From Fodinicurvata sp. EGI_FJ10296 (GTDB lineage: Bacteria > Pseudomonadota > Alphaproteobacteria > DSM-16000 > Inquilinaceae): DNA of 64,000 bases. Positions 8,885-18,715 of this stretch are shown piece after piece; the stretch's first letter is position 1, and each line of letters opens with the position of its first letter. The stretch covers positions 1-64,000 of the forward strand of contig NZ_JBFCVL010000010.1 in NCBI RefSeq assembly GCF_040712075.1, in the 5' to 3' direction. The translations under genes were made by a program, and so were the position numbers. The notes beneath the pieces were generated by a model. It had not been told where the DNA came from and did no database searches. It worked only from the letters and a program-made list of their open reading frames with translations.

Positions 8885-10331
8885 TGCTCCCCTCCTTCTG
8901 TACGGCAAGGCTTCGGAACAGCGCGACATACTCGGCTGCCGAGTGATCCCAACCGACATCAGTGCGCATGCCGTTTTCCTGCATCCGCCGCCACGCCGGG
9001 CGGTCACGCCACAGGTCCAGCGTCCGGAACAGCGCAGCGTCCAGGGCGTCCTGCGTGACCGGGGCGAACTGAATGCCGGTCGCCACACCCGCCGCGCGGG
9101 CGACCGCGTTGGCATCGATCACGGTATCGGCCAATCCGCCGACGCGGGCGACGACCGGGATCGCCCCATAGCGCAGCGCGCAAAGCTGTGTCAGACCGCA
9201 GGGCTCGAACCGGGACGGCACCAGAATGGCATCGCTGCCGGCCTGGATGAGATGGGCCAGCCCCTCGTCATAGGCGAAATGCACAGCCACTCGGCCGGTA
9301 TGGCTGACGGCGGCATGCGCGAACGCTGCTTCCATGCCGTGGTCGCCGGCCCCGAGAATGACGGCCTGGCCCCCGGCATCCACGAGTCTCGGCAGCGCAT
9401 CGGTCAGCAGGTCGAGCCCCTTCTGCCATGAGAAGCGGGAAACAACGCCGAACAACGGCATATCCGGATCCGGCTCCAGCCCGAACCGGGCCTGCAGTGC
9501 CGCCTTGTTCGCCGCGCGCCGGTCGAGGTTGTCGACGTCATAGGTCGACGCGATGAGTGGGTCCGTCGCCGGGTTCCAGAGGCCGTCATCGATGCCGTTG
9601 AGAATTCCCGACACGTCGGCTGTGCGCGACCGCAAAAGACCGCCCAGCCCCATGCCGTCGCCATCGGTCTGAATTTCCATGGCATAAGTCGGCGACACCG
9701 TCGTGATCCGGTCGGCGTAATACAAGCCGGCCTTCAGGAAGCTGACATTGCCGTAGAATTCCACACCATCGGTCGCAAACGCCTCGCCCGGCAGGCCGAG
9801 GCCGGCGAAACGATCGGGTGGAAAGGTGCCCTGAAACGCCAGATTGTGGATCGTCATCACCGTCTTCGGGCCGCCGCCGGCCAGTGCTATGAAAGCCGGC
9901 GCCAAACCTGCCTGCCAGTCATGGGCATGGACGATATCGGGCACAAAATCCGCCAAGAGGCCGCGTCCGATATCGGCCCCGGCAAGCCCCAGTGCCGCGA
10001 ACCGGCGGTCGTTGTCGTCCCAGTCCTGACGGTTGGAATCCGTATAGGGACCGCCGGGACGCACAAAAAGATGCGGCGCGTCCAGGATGAAAAGGTCGAG
10101 ACCCGCCACGGTCGCGCTCAGCAGCCGGGCCGGTTCGCCGAACAGGTGGTCGAAGCTGTGGACCGTTTCGGCCGCGTCCAGTTTCGACAACACTGCCGGA
10201 TAACCCGGCACCAGCGTGCGCGTTTCGACCCCATGGTGCGCGAGGGCGGCCGGCAGCGCACCCGCGACATCGGCCAATCCACCCGTCTTGACCAGCGGGT
10301 AGATCTCCGAAACGACGGAAAGAACCTTCAA
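8877..10331 (-). CDS. glgA: Glycogen synthase (ADP-glucose dependent)
   Basis: 484 residues, normal length for bacterial GlgA (GT5). Starts with the diagnostic [22 protein letters not shown], where KTGGL binds ADP-glucose. Also visible are [25 protein letters not shown] and, in the C-terminal Rossmann half, [13 protein letters not shown] and [20 protein letters not shown], which holds the catalytic Glu. It elongates alpha-1,4-glucan from ADP-glucose. It lies five bases downstream of glgC on the same strand, so the two committed steps of glycogen synthesis form one operon. No branching enzyme, phosphorylase or debranching enzyme is in the window. Confidence 0.97.
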   Translation of the reverse strand: MKVLSVVSEIYPLVKTGGLADVAGALPAALAHHGVETRTLVPGYPAVLSKLDAAETVHSFDHLFGEPARLLSATVAGLDLFILDAPHLFVRPGGPYTDSNRQDWDDNDRRFAALGLAGADIGRGLLADFVPDIVHAHDWQAGLAPAFIALAGGGPKTVMTIHNLAFQGTFPPDRFAGLGLPGEAFATDGVEFYGNVSFLKAGLYYADRITTVSPTYAMEIQTDGDGMGLGGLLRSRTADVSGILNGIDDGLWNPATDPLIASTYDVDNLDRRAANKAALQARFGLEPDPDMPLFGVVSRFSWQKGLDLLTDALPRLVDAGGQAVILGAGDHGMEAAFAHAAVSHTGRVAVHFAYDEGLAHLIQAGSDAILVPSRFEPCGLTQLCALRYGAIPVVARVGGLADTVIDANAVARAAGVATGIQFAPVTQDALDAALFRTLDLWRDRPAWRRMQENGMRTDVGWDHSAAEYVALFRSLAVQKEGSSG

Positions 10332-10336
10332 TCGCC

Positions 10337-11605
10337 TTATCCTGACAGTTTGTCGATCATCGGCTGGGTGATCAGGGTTACCCCGGATTCCGTCCGCCGG
10401 AAGCGCCGGGCGTCGTCGTCAGCGTCCTCGCCGACCACCAGCCCCTCCGGGATCGTCACGCCGCGGTCGATCACCACCTTTGACAGCCGGGCTGACCGCC
10501 CGACATTGACATAGGGCAGAATGACGGCGTTGTCGATCTCCCCATACGAGTGCACATGCACGCCCGTGAACATGAGCGACCGCCGCAGCCGCGCGCCAGA
10601 GACGATGCAGCCACCGGACACCAGCGAATCGAGCGCGGTCCCGCGGCGTCCGTCATCGTCATGGACGAATTTCGCCGGCGGCGTTATTTCCGCATAACTC
10701 CAGATCGGCCAGTCCTGATCGTAGAGATCGAGCGACGGCTCAGGCGCCGTCAGATCGATATTCGCCTCCCAATAGGCGTCGACCGTGCCGACATCCCGCC
10801 AGTAGGCTTCCCCGCCCGGCGTCGTGCCGACCGCGGAATCCTTGAAATCATGGGCCACCGCCGAACCCTTCCGGACCAGATGCGGAATGATGTCCTTGCC
10901 GAAATCGTGGTCGGAGTCCGGATCCGCGGCATCCCGGCGCAACTCGTCCAGCAGAAAGCGCGTCTCGAACACATAGATGCCCATGCTGGCCAGGGCCTTG
11001 TCCGGATCGTTCGGCATGGCCGGCGGGTCGGCCGGCTTTTCCAGGAACGACGTGATGCGGCCGGACTCATCCACCGCCATGACGCCGAACGCACTGGCCT
11101 GCATCCGGGGCACGGCAAAGCATCCGACCGTGACGTCGGCACCGCTGTCTACGTGCTGACGAAGCATCACCTCGTAGTCCATTTTGTAGATGTGGTCGCC
11201 GGCCAGCACAACGATGTATTCCGGCCGGCTGCCTTCGATGATGTCGATGTTCTGGTAGACCGCGTCGGCGGTTCCGACATACCACATGGTCTCCGACACC
11301 CGCTGGCTGGCCGGCAGAATATCGAAGGTCTCGTTTCGCTCGGGCCTGAAGAAGTTCCAGCCGTGCTGCAGATGACGGATCAGACTGTGAGCCTTGTACT
11401 GCGTGGCGACGCCAATCCGGCGGATGCCGGAATTGACGGCGTTGGACAGGGCAAAGTCGATGATGCGCGATTTGCCGCCGAAATAAACCGCCGGCTTGGC
11501 CCGGATATTGGTCAGTTCCTTGAGCCGGCTGCCGCGGCCGCCGGCAAGGATGAACGCCATGGCATGGCGGGAAAGGGGCGCATTGGCTGAGCCGCGGTCG
11601 GACAT
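10337..11605 (-). CDS. glgC: Glucose-1-phosphate adenylyltransferase
   Basis: 422 residues from ATG 11605 ([16 protein letters not shown]); a longer in-frame opening to 11713 is not conserved-looking. The nucleotidyltransferase signature [16 protein letters not shown] is followed by [30 protein letters not shown] and [12 protein letters not shown], with [14 protein letters not shown] and the left-handed beta-helix at the C-terminus ([27 protein letters not shown]). It makes ADP-glucose from glucose-1-phosphate and ATP, the regulated step of glycogen synthesis. The Arg/Lys-rich N-terminal part matches allosterically controlled bacterial enzymes. First gene of the glgC-glgA unit. Confidence 0.97.
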   Translation of the reverse strand: MSDRGSANAPLSRHAMAFILAGGRGSRLKELTNIRAKPAVYFGGKSRIIDFALSNAVNSGIRRIGVATQYKAHSLIRHLQHGWNFFRPERNETFDILPASQRVSETMWYVGTADAVYQNIDIIEGSRPEYIVVLAGDHIYKMDYEVMLRQHVDSGADVTVGCFAVPRMQASAFGVMAVDESGRITSFLEKPADPPAMPNDPDKALASMGIYVFETRFLLDELRRDAADPDSDHDFGKDIIPHLVRKGSAVAHDFKDSAVGTTPGGEAYWRDVGTVDAYWEANIDLTAPEPSLDLYDQDWPIWSYAEITPPAKFVHDDDGRRGTALDSLVSGGCIVSGARLRRSLMFTGVHVHSYGEIDNAVILPYVNVGRSARLSKVVIDRGVTIPEGLVVGEDADDDARRFRRTESGVTLITQPMIDKLSG

Positions 11606-11762
11606 GGGCGCTTCCTCGGTTGCATGTTCCGGCGAACCCGTTGACAGGCCCGCTTCGTCGAGAACGGGGCTGGTTGCCGCCGCTGTTCGGATCGGTCGTC
11701 CACTATGCCACAATCCTGCCGCCCGCGCACAGACCGATATACAACCGTTTCCGCCCCGCCGA

Positions 11763-14597
11763 TCATGCAGCCGGTTTCCGTCTGCTGCGATGCGGGGAAG
11801 CGATACGGCGCACCAGAAGCTTTTCAGCCTCGACGATCAGGAACAAGGCCGCACCGAATGCCACGACAAGACCCCATTGCCCCGACGTCATCGCGCCGCT
11901 CTCGAACAGATAGTTCATGAAGGGGACATAGGTGAAGATCATCTGAAGCAACAGCACCGCTGCGATTCCGGCCAGGCAGAGTTTCGATCCGAACAGCCCT
12001 TCCAGCGTCCAGCTCGGCATCAGCATGTGACGGGTATTCAGCAAATAGACGACCTGACCGACAACGAGCGCGTTGACGGCGACCGTCCGCGCGGTATCGA
12101 GATCGACGCCCTGCTGATACTGATGGACGAACAGCGAAAACGCCCCTGCCAGCAGAAGGAACGAAACAAAGGCGATCCGCCAGACGAGGAACCGCGAAAG
12201 CAGCGGCTCGGCCCGTGGGCGCGGCGGGCGGCGCATGATGTCGGCTTCGGCCGGCTCGAACGCCAGTGTCAGCGCCAGTGTCACGGCCGTGATCATATTG
12301 ACCCACAGGATCTGAACCGGCGTGATCGGCAGCGTCATGCCGGCCAGAATGGCGGCAAGGACGACCAGCGCCTGACCGAAGCTGGTCGGCAGGATGAACA
12401 GGATCGCCTTCTTCAGGTTATCGTAGACAGTGCGGCCTTCCTCGACCGCGCGGGCAATTGAGGCGAAATTGTCGTCGGCCAGCACCATCTCCGCAGCCTC
12501 CTTGGCCGCCTCAGTGCCCTTGATTCCCATGGCGACGCCGACATCGGCCCTTTTCAGCGCCGGCGCGTCATTGACGCCGTCGCCGGTCATGGCAACGACA
12601 TGGCCATGCTTCTGCAGTGCCGTCACCAACTGCAGCTTGTTCTCCGGCGATGTGCGGGCGAACACGCTGACCGCCGCACCCGCCGCCGCCAGATCATCGA
12701 TATTCATCGCATCGAGATCGCGGCCGGTCAGCGCATTGATGTTTGAACCGGAGGCATCCGGGCCGGACGATTCCGTGCCGCCATCCGGCGGCACAATACC
12801 AAAATCCCGCGCGATCGCCGTTGCCGTCGCCGCATGGTCGCCGGTGATCATCTTGACCTCGATGCCTGCCGCCCGGCAGGTCGCGACCGCCTCGATCGCA
12901 TCCGGCCGGGCCGGATCGATCAGGCCGAGCACGCCGAGAAACGTCAGCCGCGCGCCGGAGGACCCGCTGACGCTGTCGAATGTCAGCGGCTCGCCCTCCT
13001 CCATCGGCCGCATGGCCACACCGATCAGTCGCTGGCCGTTCCGGGCCAGATCGTCCATGACCCGGTGCCAGCGGTCGCGATCGATCGGGCCGGCGGATGC
13101 GGCGGTTCCCTCAGTATCGCACATTTCCAGAAGCCGTTCCGGCGCGCCTTTGACGAGCAAAACGTGACCGCCGTATGCCGCGGACGCCTCGTCAGGCAAA
13201 TCGTGGGACGTGGCCATGTATTTGTGGGCGCTGTCGAAGGGAATGCTTTGCAGCGCGGGGCTGCTGGTCCGTTCGGCGTCGGCGTCCATGCCGGCCTTGG
13301 CGGCAAAGGCGAGCAAGGCACCGTCGGTCGGATTGCCGCTGAGGGTCCATGCCCCGTCGCGGTGGCGGATCCGGGCTTCGTTGCACAGCGCCGCTACCCG
13401 TGCGACCCAGCGCAGGTCGTCGCCTTCTGCAGGGTCGTCGCCGGCACTCTGGCCATCCCCCGGGCCGTCCCCGGATCTGTCGTCAGGGCATACCGCGCCC
13501 TTCGGGTCATAGCCGCTTCCCGCCACCGAATAGCGGCCGGCCGTCGTCACGACGCTGCTGACCATCAGTTCGTTGCGCGTCAGAGTCCCGGTCTTATCGG
13601 AACAGATGACCGAGACCGCGCCCAGCGTTTCCACCGCCGGAAGGCGCCGGATGATCGCATTGCGCCGCGCCATCCGGGTGACGCCGATGGCCAGCGTGAT
13701 CGTCATGATCGCCGGCAATCCTTCCGGGATCGCGGCGACGGCGACGCTGACAGCCGCCATGAACATTTCCGTAACGGTATAGTCGCGGAACAGCAGGCCG
13801 AAGGCGAGCGTGATTCCGGCCAGCACAACGATGACCAGTGTCAGCCAGCGCCCGAACACGCCCATCTGTTCGAGCAGCGGCGTGGTGATGCCGCGGTCTT
13901 CGCCGATCATGCCGCTGATCCGGCCGAGTTCAGTCGCGGCGCCGGTTTCGACGACGACCCCGCTGCCGGTGCCATAGCTGACCAGTGTTCCCGAATACAG
14001 CATCGACACGCGCTCGGCGAGCGGCGCGTCTTCGTTTACCGGGTCCGTTGACTTGTCTACTGCCGAACTTTCGCCCGTCAGGGCGGCTTCCTGCACCTGA
14101 AGCGACCGGCTTTCGATGACCCGCAGATCCGCCGGGACCCGGTCGCCCGCCTTCAGATAGGCGACATCACCCGGTACCAGCGTTTGTGCAGAGACGGTCC
14201 GTCGCTCGCCGCCACGGGTGACTTGCGCCTCCGGCGAGAGCATGTCGCGAATGGCGTCGATCGCCTCCTCGGCCTTGCCCTCCTGAACGAACCCGATCAG
14301 GGCATTGATCACGACGACACCCCCGATCACGGCAGCGTCGACCCATTCGCCCAACACACCGGCAACGGCGCCGGCCGCGATCAGGACGTAGATCAGAACA
14401 TTGTTGAATTGGGCGGCCAGACGCGCCAGCGCCCCGCGCCGGGGTGGCTCCGGCAACGCATTGGGACCGTGGCGGGCAAGCCGCGCCTCCGCCTCTGCTT
14501 CCGACAGTCCGGCTTCAGGGGAAACATCCAGTGCCGCGATGACATCATCGCGGCCGCGAGCATGCCATGGAGTACCGGCGCCGCCATCTCTCATCAC
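11763..14597 (-). CDS. Cation-transporting P-type ATPase (P2 type)
   Basis: 944 residues with the full plan: N-terminal cation-ATPase domain ([17 protein letters not shown]), actuator motif TGESSAVDK, the phosphorylated Asp in [10 protein letters not shown] (~350), nucleotide-binding domain ([11 protein letters not shown]) and hinge [12 protein letters not shown]. Helix M4 carries [13 protein letters not shown], the type II signature. Helix M6 reads [17 protein letters not shown] and lacks the acidic residue used for Ca2+ binding in SERCA, so strict calcium specificity should not be assumed; Na+/K+-like or other divalent transport is possible. About ten transmembrane helices in total. A Gly/Asp/Ser-rich insert (~375-390) and another near 610-625 are unusual low-complexity loops in the N-domain. 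Inner membrane. Confidence 0.93.
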   Translation of the reverse strand: MMRDGGAGTPWHARGRDDVIAALDVSPEAGLSEAEAEARLARHGPNALPEPPRRGALARLAAQFNNVLIYVLIAAGAVAGVLGEWVDAAVIGGVVVINALIGFVQEGKAEEAIDAIRDMLSPEAQVTRGGERRTVSAQTLVPGDVAYLKAGDRVPADLRVIESRSLQVQEAALTGESSAVDKSTDPVNEDAPLAERVSMLYSGTLVSYGTGSGVVVETGAATELGRISGMIGEDRGITTPLLEQMGVFGRWLTLVIVVLAGITLAFGLLFRDYTVTEMFMAAVSVAVAAIPEGLPAIMTITLAIGVTRMARRNAIIRRLPAVETLGAVSVICSDKTGTLTRNELMVSSVVTTAGRYSVAGSGYDPKGAVCPDDRSGDGPGDGQSAGDDPAEGDDLRWVARVAALCNEARIRHRDGAWTLSGNPTDGALLAFAAKAGMDADAERTSSPALQSIPFDSAHKYMATSHDLPDEASAAYGGHVLLVKGAPERLLEMCDTEGTAASAGPIDRDRWHRVMDDLARNGQRLIGVAMRPMEEGEPLTFDSVSGSSGARLTFLGVLGLIDPARPDAIEAVATCRAAGIEVKMITGDHAATATAIARDFGIVPPDGGTESSGPDASGSNINALTGRDLDAMNIDDLAAAGAAVSVFARTSPENKLQLVTALQKHGHVVAMTGDGVNDAPALKRADVGVAMGIKGTEAAKEAAEMVLADDNFASIARAVEEGRTVYDNLKKAILFILPTSFGQALVVLAAILAGMTLPITPVQILWVNMITAVTLALTLAFEPAEADIMRRPPRPRAEPLLSRFLVWRIAFVSFLLLAGAFSLFVHQYQQGVDLDTARTVAVNALVVGQVVYLLNTRHMLMPSWTLEGLFGSKLCLAGIAAVLLLQMIFTYVPFMNYLFESGAMTSGQWGLVVAFGAALFLIVEAEKLLVRRIASPHRSRRKPAA

Positions 14598-14618
14598 GCC
14601 TCCAGACCGGCGCCGATT

Positions 14619-14840
14619 TCAGCGGTCGGTCGTCTGGTGGATCTCGATCGGTGCCCCGTCCGCCGGCGGTGTGCCCCGAACGAATTCACGGTCGCAGTAC
14701 CCACATGTCACGGACCGGCTGGATCCGAAAGTATAATAGACCAACGGATGGCCAAGGGCGCCGCCGCCGCCGTCGCAGCCAACGCTCTCGGTGTCTTCAT
14801 CGACATAGATAATTTCAGGCGCATCGATCGGCATCGTCAC
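14619..14840 (-). CDS. zf-CHCC zinc-finger protein (NDUFS6-like)
   Basis: 73 residues. The zf-CHCC fold is recognisable by VGCDGGGGALGHPLVYYTFG then VTCGYCDREFV: ligands Cys22, His31, Cys46 and Cys49, all present. The family is homologous to the zinc-binding domain of mitochondrial complex I subunit NDUFS6, and small stand-alone copies are common in alphaproteobacteria. Function in bacteria is not settled; a role in complex I assembly is inferred from the mitochondrial relative. It lies just upstream of the P-type ATPase gene on the same strand (21 bases apart), which may be only co-transcription. Confidence 0.88.
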   Translation of the reverse strand: MTMPIDAPEIIYVDEDTESVGCDGGGGALGHPLVYYTFGSSRSVTCGYCDREFVRGTPPADGAPIEIHQTTDR

Positions 14841-15001
14841 ATGTCCCCCAATAGAGTCGGCATCGGCAGTGCCCGTTCCCGATCCCCTTTAAATAGCGTC
14901 GATGCCGTCGGCGATTCAAGCACGGTCGTGATTTCCGGCAGGCTGTCCGTGTCCAGCACCGGTAGAAGGCCGGTTGACGGGCAACGTGTGATACCCATTT
15001 A

Positions 15002-16153
15002 ATGGTTCCGTCTGCGGACGCGATATTCGATCGGCCGCCGTCAGAGCCGATACCTGCAGGACCCGCACCAGAGGGGCCGATGCCCCGAGTTCAGCCGAGA
15101 ATTCGGACCCCGAATCCAGTTGATGAGACCGCAAAAATGGCCGTAGCAGAATCCGTCCTATCCAACGCGACCGCGTCGCCCGAAGCCAGAGCGACAGAGG
15201 CCGGTGGTCTGCCGGTCAATGCCGTCAGCGTTTCAGGTCTTGAGAAGACCTACCGCGCCAGCGGCAAGTCGCCGGCGAAAGTCGCGCTCAAGGGCATTGA
15301 TCTCGACATCCCCCGGGGTCAGATTTTCGGGCTGCTGGGGCCGAATGGCGCCGGAAAATCGACCCTGATCAATATTCTGGCCGGTCTGGTCATGAAAACC
15401 GCCGGCACGGCGTCGATCTGGGGTTACGATATCGACCGCGATCCCCGGCATTCACGGTCGGCGATTGGCGTCGTGCCTCAGGAACTCAACATCGATCCGT
15501 TCTTCACGCCGCGCGAACTGCTCGATCTGCAGGCCGGCCTCTATGGTGTGCCAAAGCGCGAACGGATCACCGACGAACTGCTGGAAGCCGTGGGCCTCGC
15601 CGACAAGGCCACCGCCTATGCCCGAACGCTGTCCGGAGGCATGCGGCGGCGGCTGATGGTCGCAAAGGCCATGGTGCATTCGCCGCCGGTGCTGGTGCTG
15701 GACGAACCCACGGCCGGCGTCGACATCGAACTGCGTCAGTCGCTCTGGACACACGTCCGTAGCCTCAACAGGACGGGAACGACCGTTCTTTTGACGACGC
15801 ATTATCTCGAAGAAGCGCAGGAGCTGTGCGACCACATCGCGATCATCAACCATGGCGAGGTCGTCGCCAACGATACGACCGGCAACCTGCTGGCGCGTCT
15901 CGACAACAAGACGATCACGATCCATCTGACCGACACGCTGGATGCCGTGCCCGCCGGGCTGGCGGATTTCCAGGCCGAACTGTCGGCGCCCGACCGTCTG
16001 GTGATCCGGTATCAGCCCAGCCAAACGCGGCTCGGCGATATCCTCAATGCAATGCATGACAGCGGTGTCCGGGTCACTGATCTGACCACCGAGGAAACCG
16101 ATCTTGAGGATATCTTTCTTCAGCTGACCCGGCCCGCACCGGCTGCAACGTGA
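15002..16153 (+). CDS. ABC-2 type transporter ATP-binding protein
   Basis: 383 residues from ATG 15002; the first ~75 are Pro/Ala-rich and not part of the fold, so starting at ATG 15137 or later is also plausible. ATPase landmarks: Walker A GLLGPNGAGKST, Q-loop VVPQELN, signature LSGGMRRRLMVAK, Walker B VLVLDEPTAGVD and switch His in LLTTHYLEEAQELC. The C-terminal ~75 residues form the regulatory domain typical of YadG/DrrA-like exporters, ending with the TTEETDLEDIFLQLTR motif. Such ATPases pair with an ABC-2 permease usually encoded next door; here the next gene is a hydrolase and no permease is in the window, so the partner must be elsewhere. Confidence 0.92.
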   Translation: MVPSADAIFDRPPSEPIPAGPAPEGPMPRVQPRIRTPNPVDETAKMAVAESVLSNATASPEARATEAGGLPVNAVSVSGLEKTYRASGKSPAKVALKGIDLDIPRGQIFGLLGPNGAGKSTLINILAGLVMKTAGTASIWGYDIDRDPRHSRSAIGVVPQELNIDPFFTPRELLDLQAGLYGVPKRERITDELLEAVGLADKATAYARTLSGGMRRRLMVAKAMVHSPPVLVLDEPTAGVDIELRQSLWTHVRSLNRTGTTVLLTTHYLEEAQELCDHIAIINHGEVVANDTTGNLLARLDNKTITIHLTDTLDAVPAGLADFQAELSAPDRLVIRYQPSQTRLGDILNAMHDSGVRVTDLTTEETDLEDIFLQLTRPAPAAT

Positions 16154-16182
16154 CGGGGAAGTGACGGGGACGTAACGGGCAT

Positions 16183-17268
16183 ATGTGCGCCGCAATCTGG
16201 CCGAGCTTCCGGCGGATCGCCACGCTGATCGTCGTCCTGGCCGCAGGCACCGCCGTGGCGGCCTGCGGTGACAGGCTGCGCATGGGGTTGCCGTCGGGGC
16301 CGCCGGCTTTGGTCGACAGCGCCGTCGTGGCGGCCGACGGAACCGATCTGCCGCTGCGCCGATGGTTGCCGGACGACGGCCGGCCACCGCGGGCCCTCAT
16401 ACTGGCGCTTCACGGGTATAATGATCACGCCAATGCTTTCGATTCGGCTGCCTCGTACTGGGCCGACCGTGGAATTGCGACTTTCGCTTATGACCAGCGC
16501 GGCTTCGGGCGGCACGACAGCCGGGGCATCTGGTCGAGCGTCGAAGCGCTGAGTTCGGACGCCGCCGCCGCATTGTGGCTCCTGCACGACGCATACCCAA
16601 ACACTCCGCTGTATCTGCTCGGCCACAGCATGGGCGGTGCCGTTGCCATGACGGTGGCCACAGGGACCGGCTCACCGGGACTGACCGGGCCGCCGCTCGA
16701 TGGCGTCATCCTCGTAGCGCCGGCGATATGGGCGCGTGAGACCATGCCGGGCTATCAGCGTCTCGCGCTTGAGATTGGCGCCCTCACCGTCCCCGGCCTG
16801 CGGGTCAGCCCGGACGGTCTCGGCATCGTGCCGTCGGACAATCTGGAAATGCTGCGGGCGCTGGGCCGGGACCCCCTGGTCCTCAAAAACTCCCGGATCG
16901 ACGCTCTCGACGGACTGGTGACGTTGATGGACCGCGCCTATCGCTCGGCGCCCGATGTGCCGACCTCGACCCTCATGCTTTATGGCGACCGCGAGGAGGT
17001 CGTTCCGCTCGACACCGTCGACCTGATGCTCGCACGCCTCCAGCCGGGGCGATTTACACTCGCTTTTTACGAGAACGGCTATCACATGCTGCTGCGCGAC
17101 CTGCAGGCCAGGATCGTCTGGGACGATATTCTGGCCTGGATCGTGACGGTCGGCGGCCCGCTGCCGTCCGGCGCCGACCGGCGTGGCGACGAGCGACACA
17201 GTGCCCTGTTCGACGGACGATCGGTACAGACGGCTGGGCCAATCGGACGGACGGAAGCGAACGACTGA
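16183..17268 (+). CDS. Alpha/beta hydrolase, predicted lipoprotein (lysophospholipase/monoglyceride lipase-like)
   Basis: 361 residues. N-terminal hydrophobic segment ending in the lipobox-like AVAAC (Cys28) predicts lipid anchoring. The hydrolase domain has the oxyanion region LALHGYNDH, the nucleophile elbow GHSMGG (Ser149), a likely acid in LMLYGDREEVVPL and the base in NGYHMLLRD. FAYDQRGFGRHDSRG is the strand-4 motif of the lysophospholipase/monoacylglycerol lipase branch. Probable substrate: mono-acyl lipids at the envelope (inference). Starts 29 bases after the ABC ATPase gene on the same strand; the two may be co-transcribed. Confidence 0.88.
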   Translation: MCAAIWPSFRRIATLIVVLAAGTAVAACGDRLRMGLPSGPPALVDSAVVAADGTDLPLRRWLPDDGRPPRALILALHGYNDHANAFDSAASYWADRGIATFAYDQRGFGRHDSRGIWSSVEALSSDAAAALWLLHDAYPNTPLYLLGHSMGGAVAMTVATGTGSPGLTGPPLDGVILVAPAIWARETMPGYQRLALEIGALTVPGLRVSPDGLGIVPSDNLEMLRALGRDPLVLKNSRIDALDGLVTLMDRAYRSAPDVPTSTLMLYGDREEVVPLDTVDLMLARLQPGRFTLAFYENGYHMLLRDLQARIVWDDILAWIVTVGGPLPSGADRRGDERHSALFDGRSVQTAGPIGRTEAND

Positions 17269-17360
17269 GCCGAGCGGCATCCCCCACCGCCCATTCCCGA
17301 GAACCGGAGACTGGACAGCCGTGGGCGATCTGGGGCAAGACGGATGACGAGGCAGCCATC

Positions 17361-17783
17361 ATGAGCGGCCCAGGACCGAGCGACAACATCCGAGATGGCC
17401 GAATGACAGAAGCGCGCCCGACCTTCGAAACCGAAGCCGACCCTGACGAACGGCGTTGGCACCGGCCCTATGTTTTCGGTGCCCACACCATACAGGTTCC
17501 GCTGACGGCGACGCTGATCCGGTCGGAAATCCGCGACCAGTCCAGCGTCAAGGGCGGTCAGCGCAAGGGCGTCCTGCGCACCACGCGCAAGCGCCTCGCT
17601 GCCCAGCTCAAGCACGGCCAGGATGGGCTTTCGCCGCAAGCCAGAGCCGAGATGGAATGGAACGCCTTCATTCTCCTGATCGATGACGCCATCGCCAACC
17701 GGCATGTGGCGATCCGGAATAACCCCGATCTGGTCGAGGAAATCGCCGCCGATCCCCGTCTCGTCCCGCCGGACGAGACCTGA
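17361..17783 (+). CDS. Hypothetical protein, 140 aa
   Basis: I do not recognise a family by name. The protein is soluble, with no signal peptide or membrane segment. The central part (IQVPLTATLIRSEIRDQSSVKGGQRKGVLRTTRKRL) is basic, and the C-terminal half is helical with an acidic end (EIAADPRLVPPDET). ATG 17403 (MTEARPTFETE) is an alternative start that drops 14 Gly/Pro-rich residues. Codon use, with G or C in third positions, matches the neighbours, which supports it being a real gene. It precedes tRNA-Arg by ~100 bases. Confidence 0.65.
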   Translation: MSGPGPSDNIRDGRMTEARPTFETEADPDERRWHRPYVFGAHTIQVPLTATLIRSEIRDQSSVKGGQRKGVLRTTRKRLAAQLKHGQDGLSPQARAEMEWNAFILLIDDAIANRHVAIRNNPDLVEEIAADPRLVPPDET

Positions 17784-17885
17784 TAACAGAACGTCGGATT
17801 CGGGATATTTGGGGGTTGGCAGACGGCCGCCGCTTGGAGTAGTGTCCGCTCATCCTGGCGTCGGCGGCACTCCCGTCTCGTTTAA

Positions 17886-17962
<77 letters not shown>

Positions 17963-18053
17963 AGGAATTTCATAAGTTAGCAGTCGCAATGGCCGTGTCG
18001 GTGAGTTTGTGTGCACTCACGTTTCACAGGCAGATCCAGCTGATCGTTCTTGG

Positions 18054-18280
18054 CTACAGGTTTCGCGCCAGGGCGTCGAGTTGATCGATGCAGGTCGACC
18101 AGCCGTCGAAGAACCCCATCTCTTCATGCCTGACCCGGTCGGCGCCCTGGCCACCTGATAGGGTGCCGGCGCGAACCAGCGTTTCAAATTGGCGGGATCG
18201 GTCCAGGCCTGCCAGAGTTGCGCGGGACTCGCCGTGACATCGCGCTCCAGCAACAGATCCAGTTCAGGATCAAGTTTCAT
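18054..18280 (-). pseudogene. AHSA1/SRPBCC-domain gene remnant with internal deletion
   Basis: From ATG 18280 about 41 codons read as a normal start of an AHSA1-type (SRPBCC) protein: LLLERDVTASPAQLWQAWTD then KRWFAPAPY. After that the frame is nonsense. A second frame, ending at the stop at 18054-18056, reads HEEMGFFDGWSTCIDQLD and ALARNL, the family's normal C-terminal helix. The ~70 residues between are missing and the two halves are out of frame. The gene overlaps the ArsR gene by 11 bases, the classic ArsR-AHSA1 operon layout, so the intact ancestor was surely co-expressed with it. Not expected to make a folded protein. Confidence 0.75.
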
Positions 18281-18623
18281 CGTCGACTCCGTTCTCGATC
18301 GGTTGAGTGTTAGCCGCGGCCGCTACAAATGCATCCAGCCGGTCCAACCGCCCCTCCCAGGCCCTGCGCTGACCACCCAGCCAGTCTTCGGCCATTTTTG
18401 CCGTTTCGGCCTTCAGGCGACAGGTCCGGACGCGGCCTGATTTCGACGTCTCGATCAGGTCGCTACCCTCAAGCACCCGCAAGTGCTTGAGAAAGGTCGG
18501 CAACGCCATGTCATGTGGCGCGGCCAGTTCTGTCACGCTTGCCGGCCCCACGCACAAACGCTGCACCACGGCCCGCCTTGTCTCGTCGGAAAGAGAATGA
18601 AAAATCGCATTCAGGTTAGCCAT
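18270..18623 (-). CDS. ArsR-family winged-helix transcriptional regulator
   Basis: 117 residues. MANLNAIFHSLSDETRRAVV and LCVGPASVTELAAPHDMALP, then FLKHLRVLEGSDLIETSKSG: helix-turn-helix plus wing of the ArsR/SmtB fold. No Cys metal-sensing motif in the recognition helix (the only Cys residues, near 24 and 68, are not arranged as CxC), so it belongs to the non-metal branch that is normally encoded with AHSA1-like proteins. Its partner gene downstream is broken, so the regulator may be orphaned or may act on unlinked genes. Confidence 0.9.
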   Translation of the reverse strand: MANLNAIFHSLSDETRRAVVQRLCVGPASVTELAAPHDMALPTFLKHLRVLEGSDLIETSKSGRVRTCRLKAETAKMAEDWLGGQRRAWEGRLDRLDAFVAAAANTQPIENGVDDET

Positions 18624-18715
18624 TCAGCTAACCAACAACGCCGACGAGATCGCGTCAAGAAACTTAGCCGGGCGGCTATCTTTTTTCCTCCTGTGGGCAG
18701 AATGCGCCACATCGG

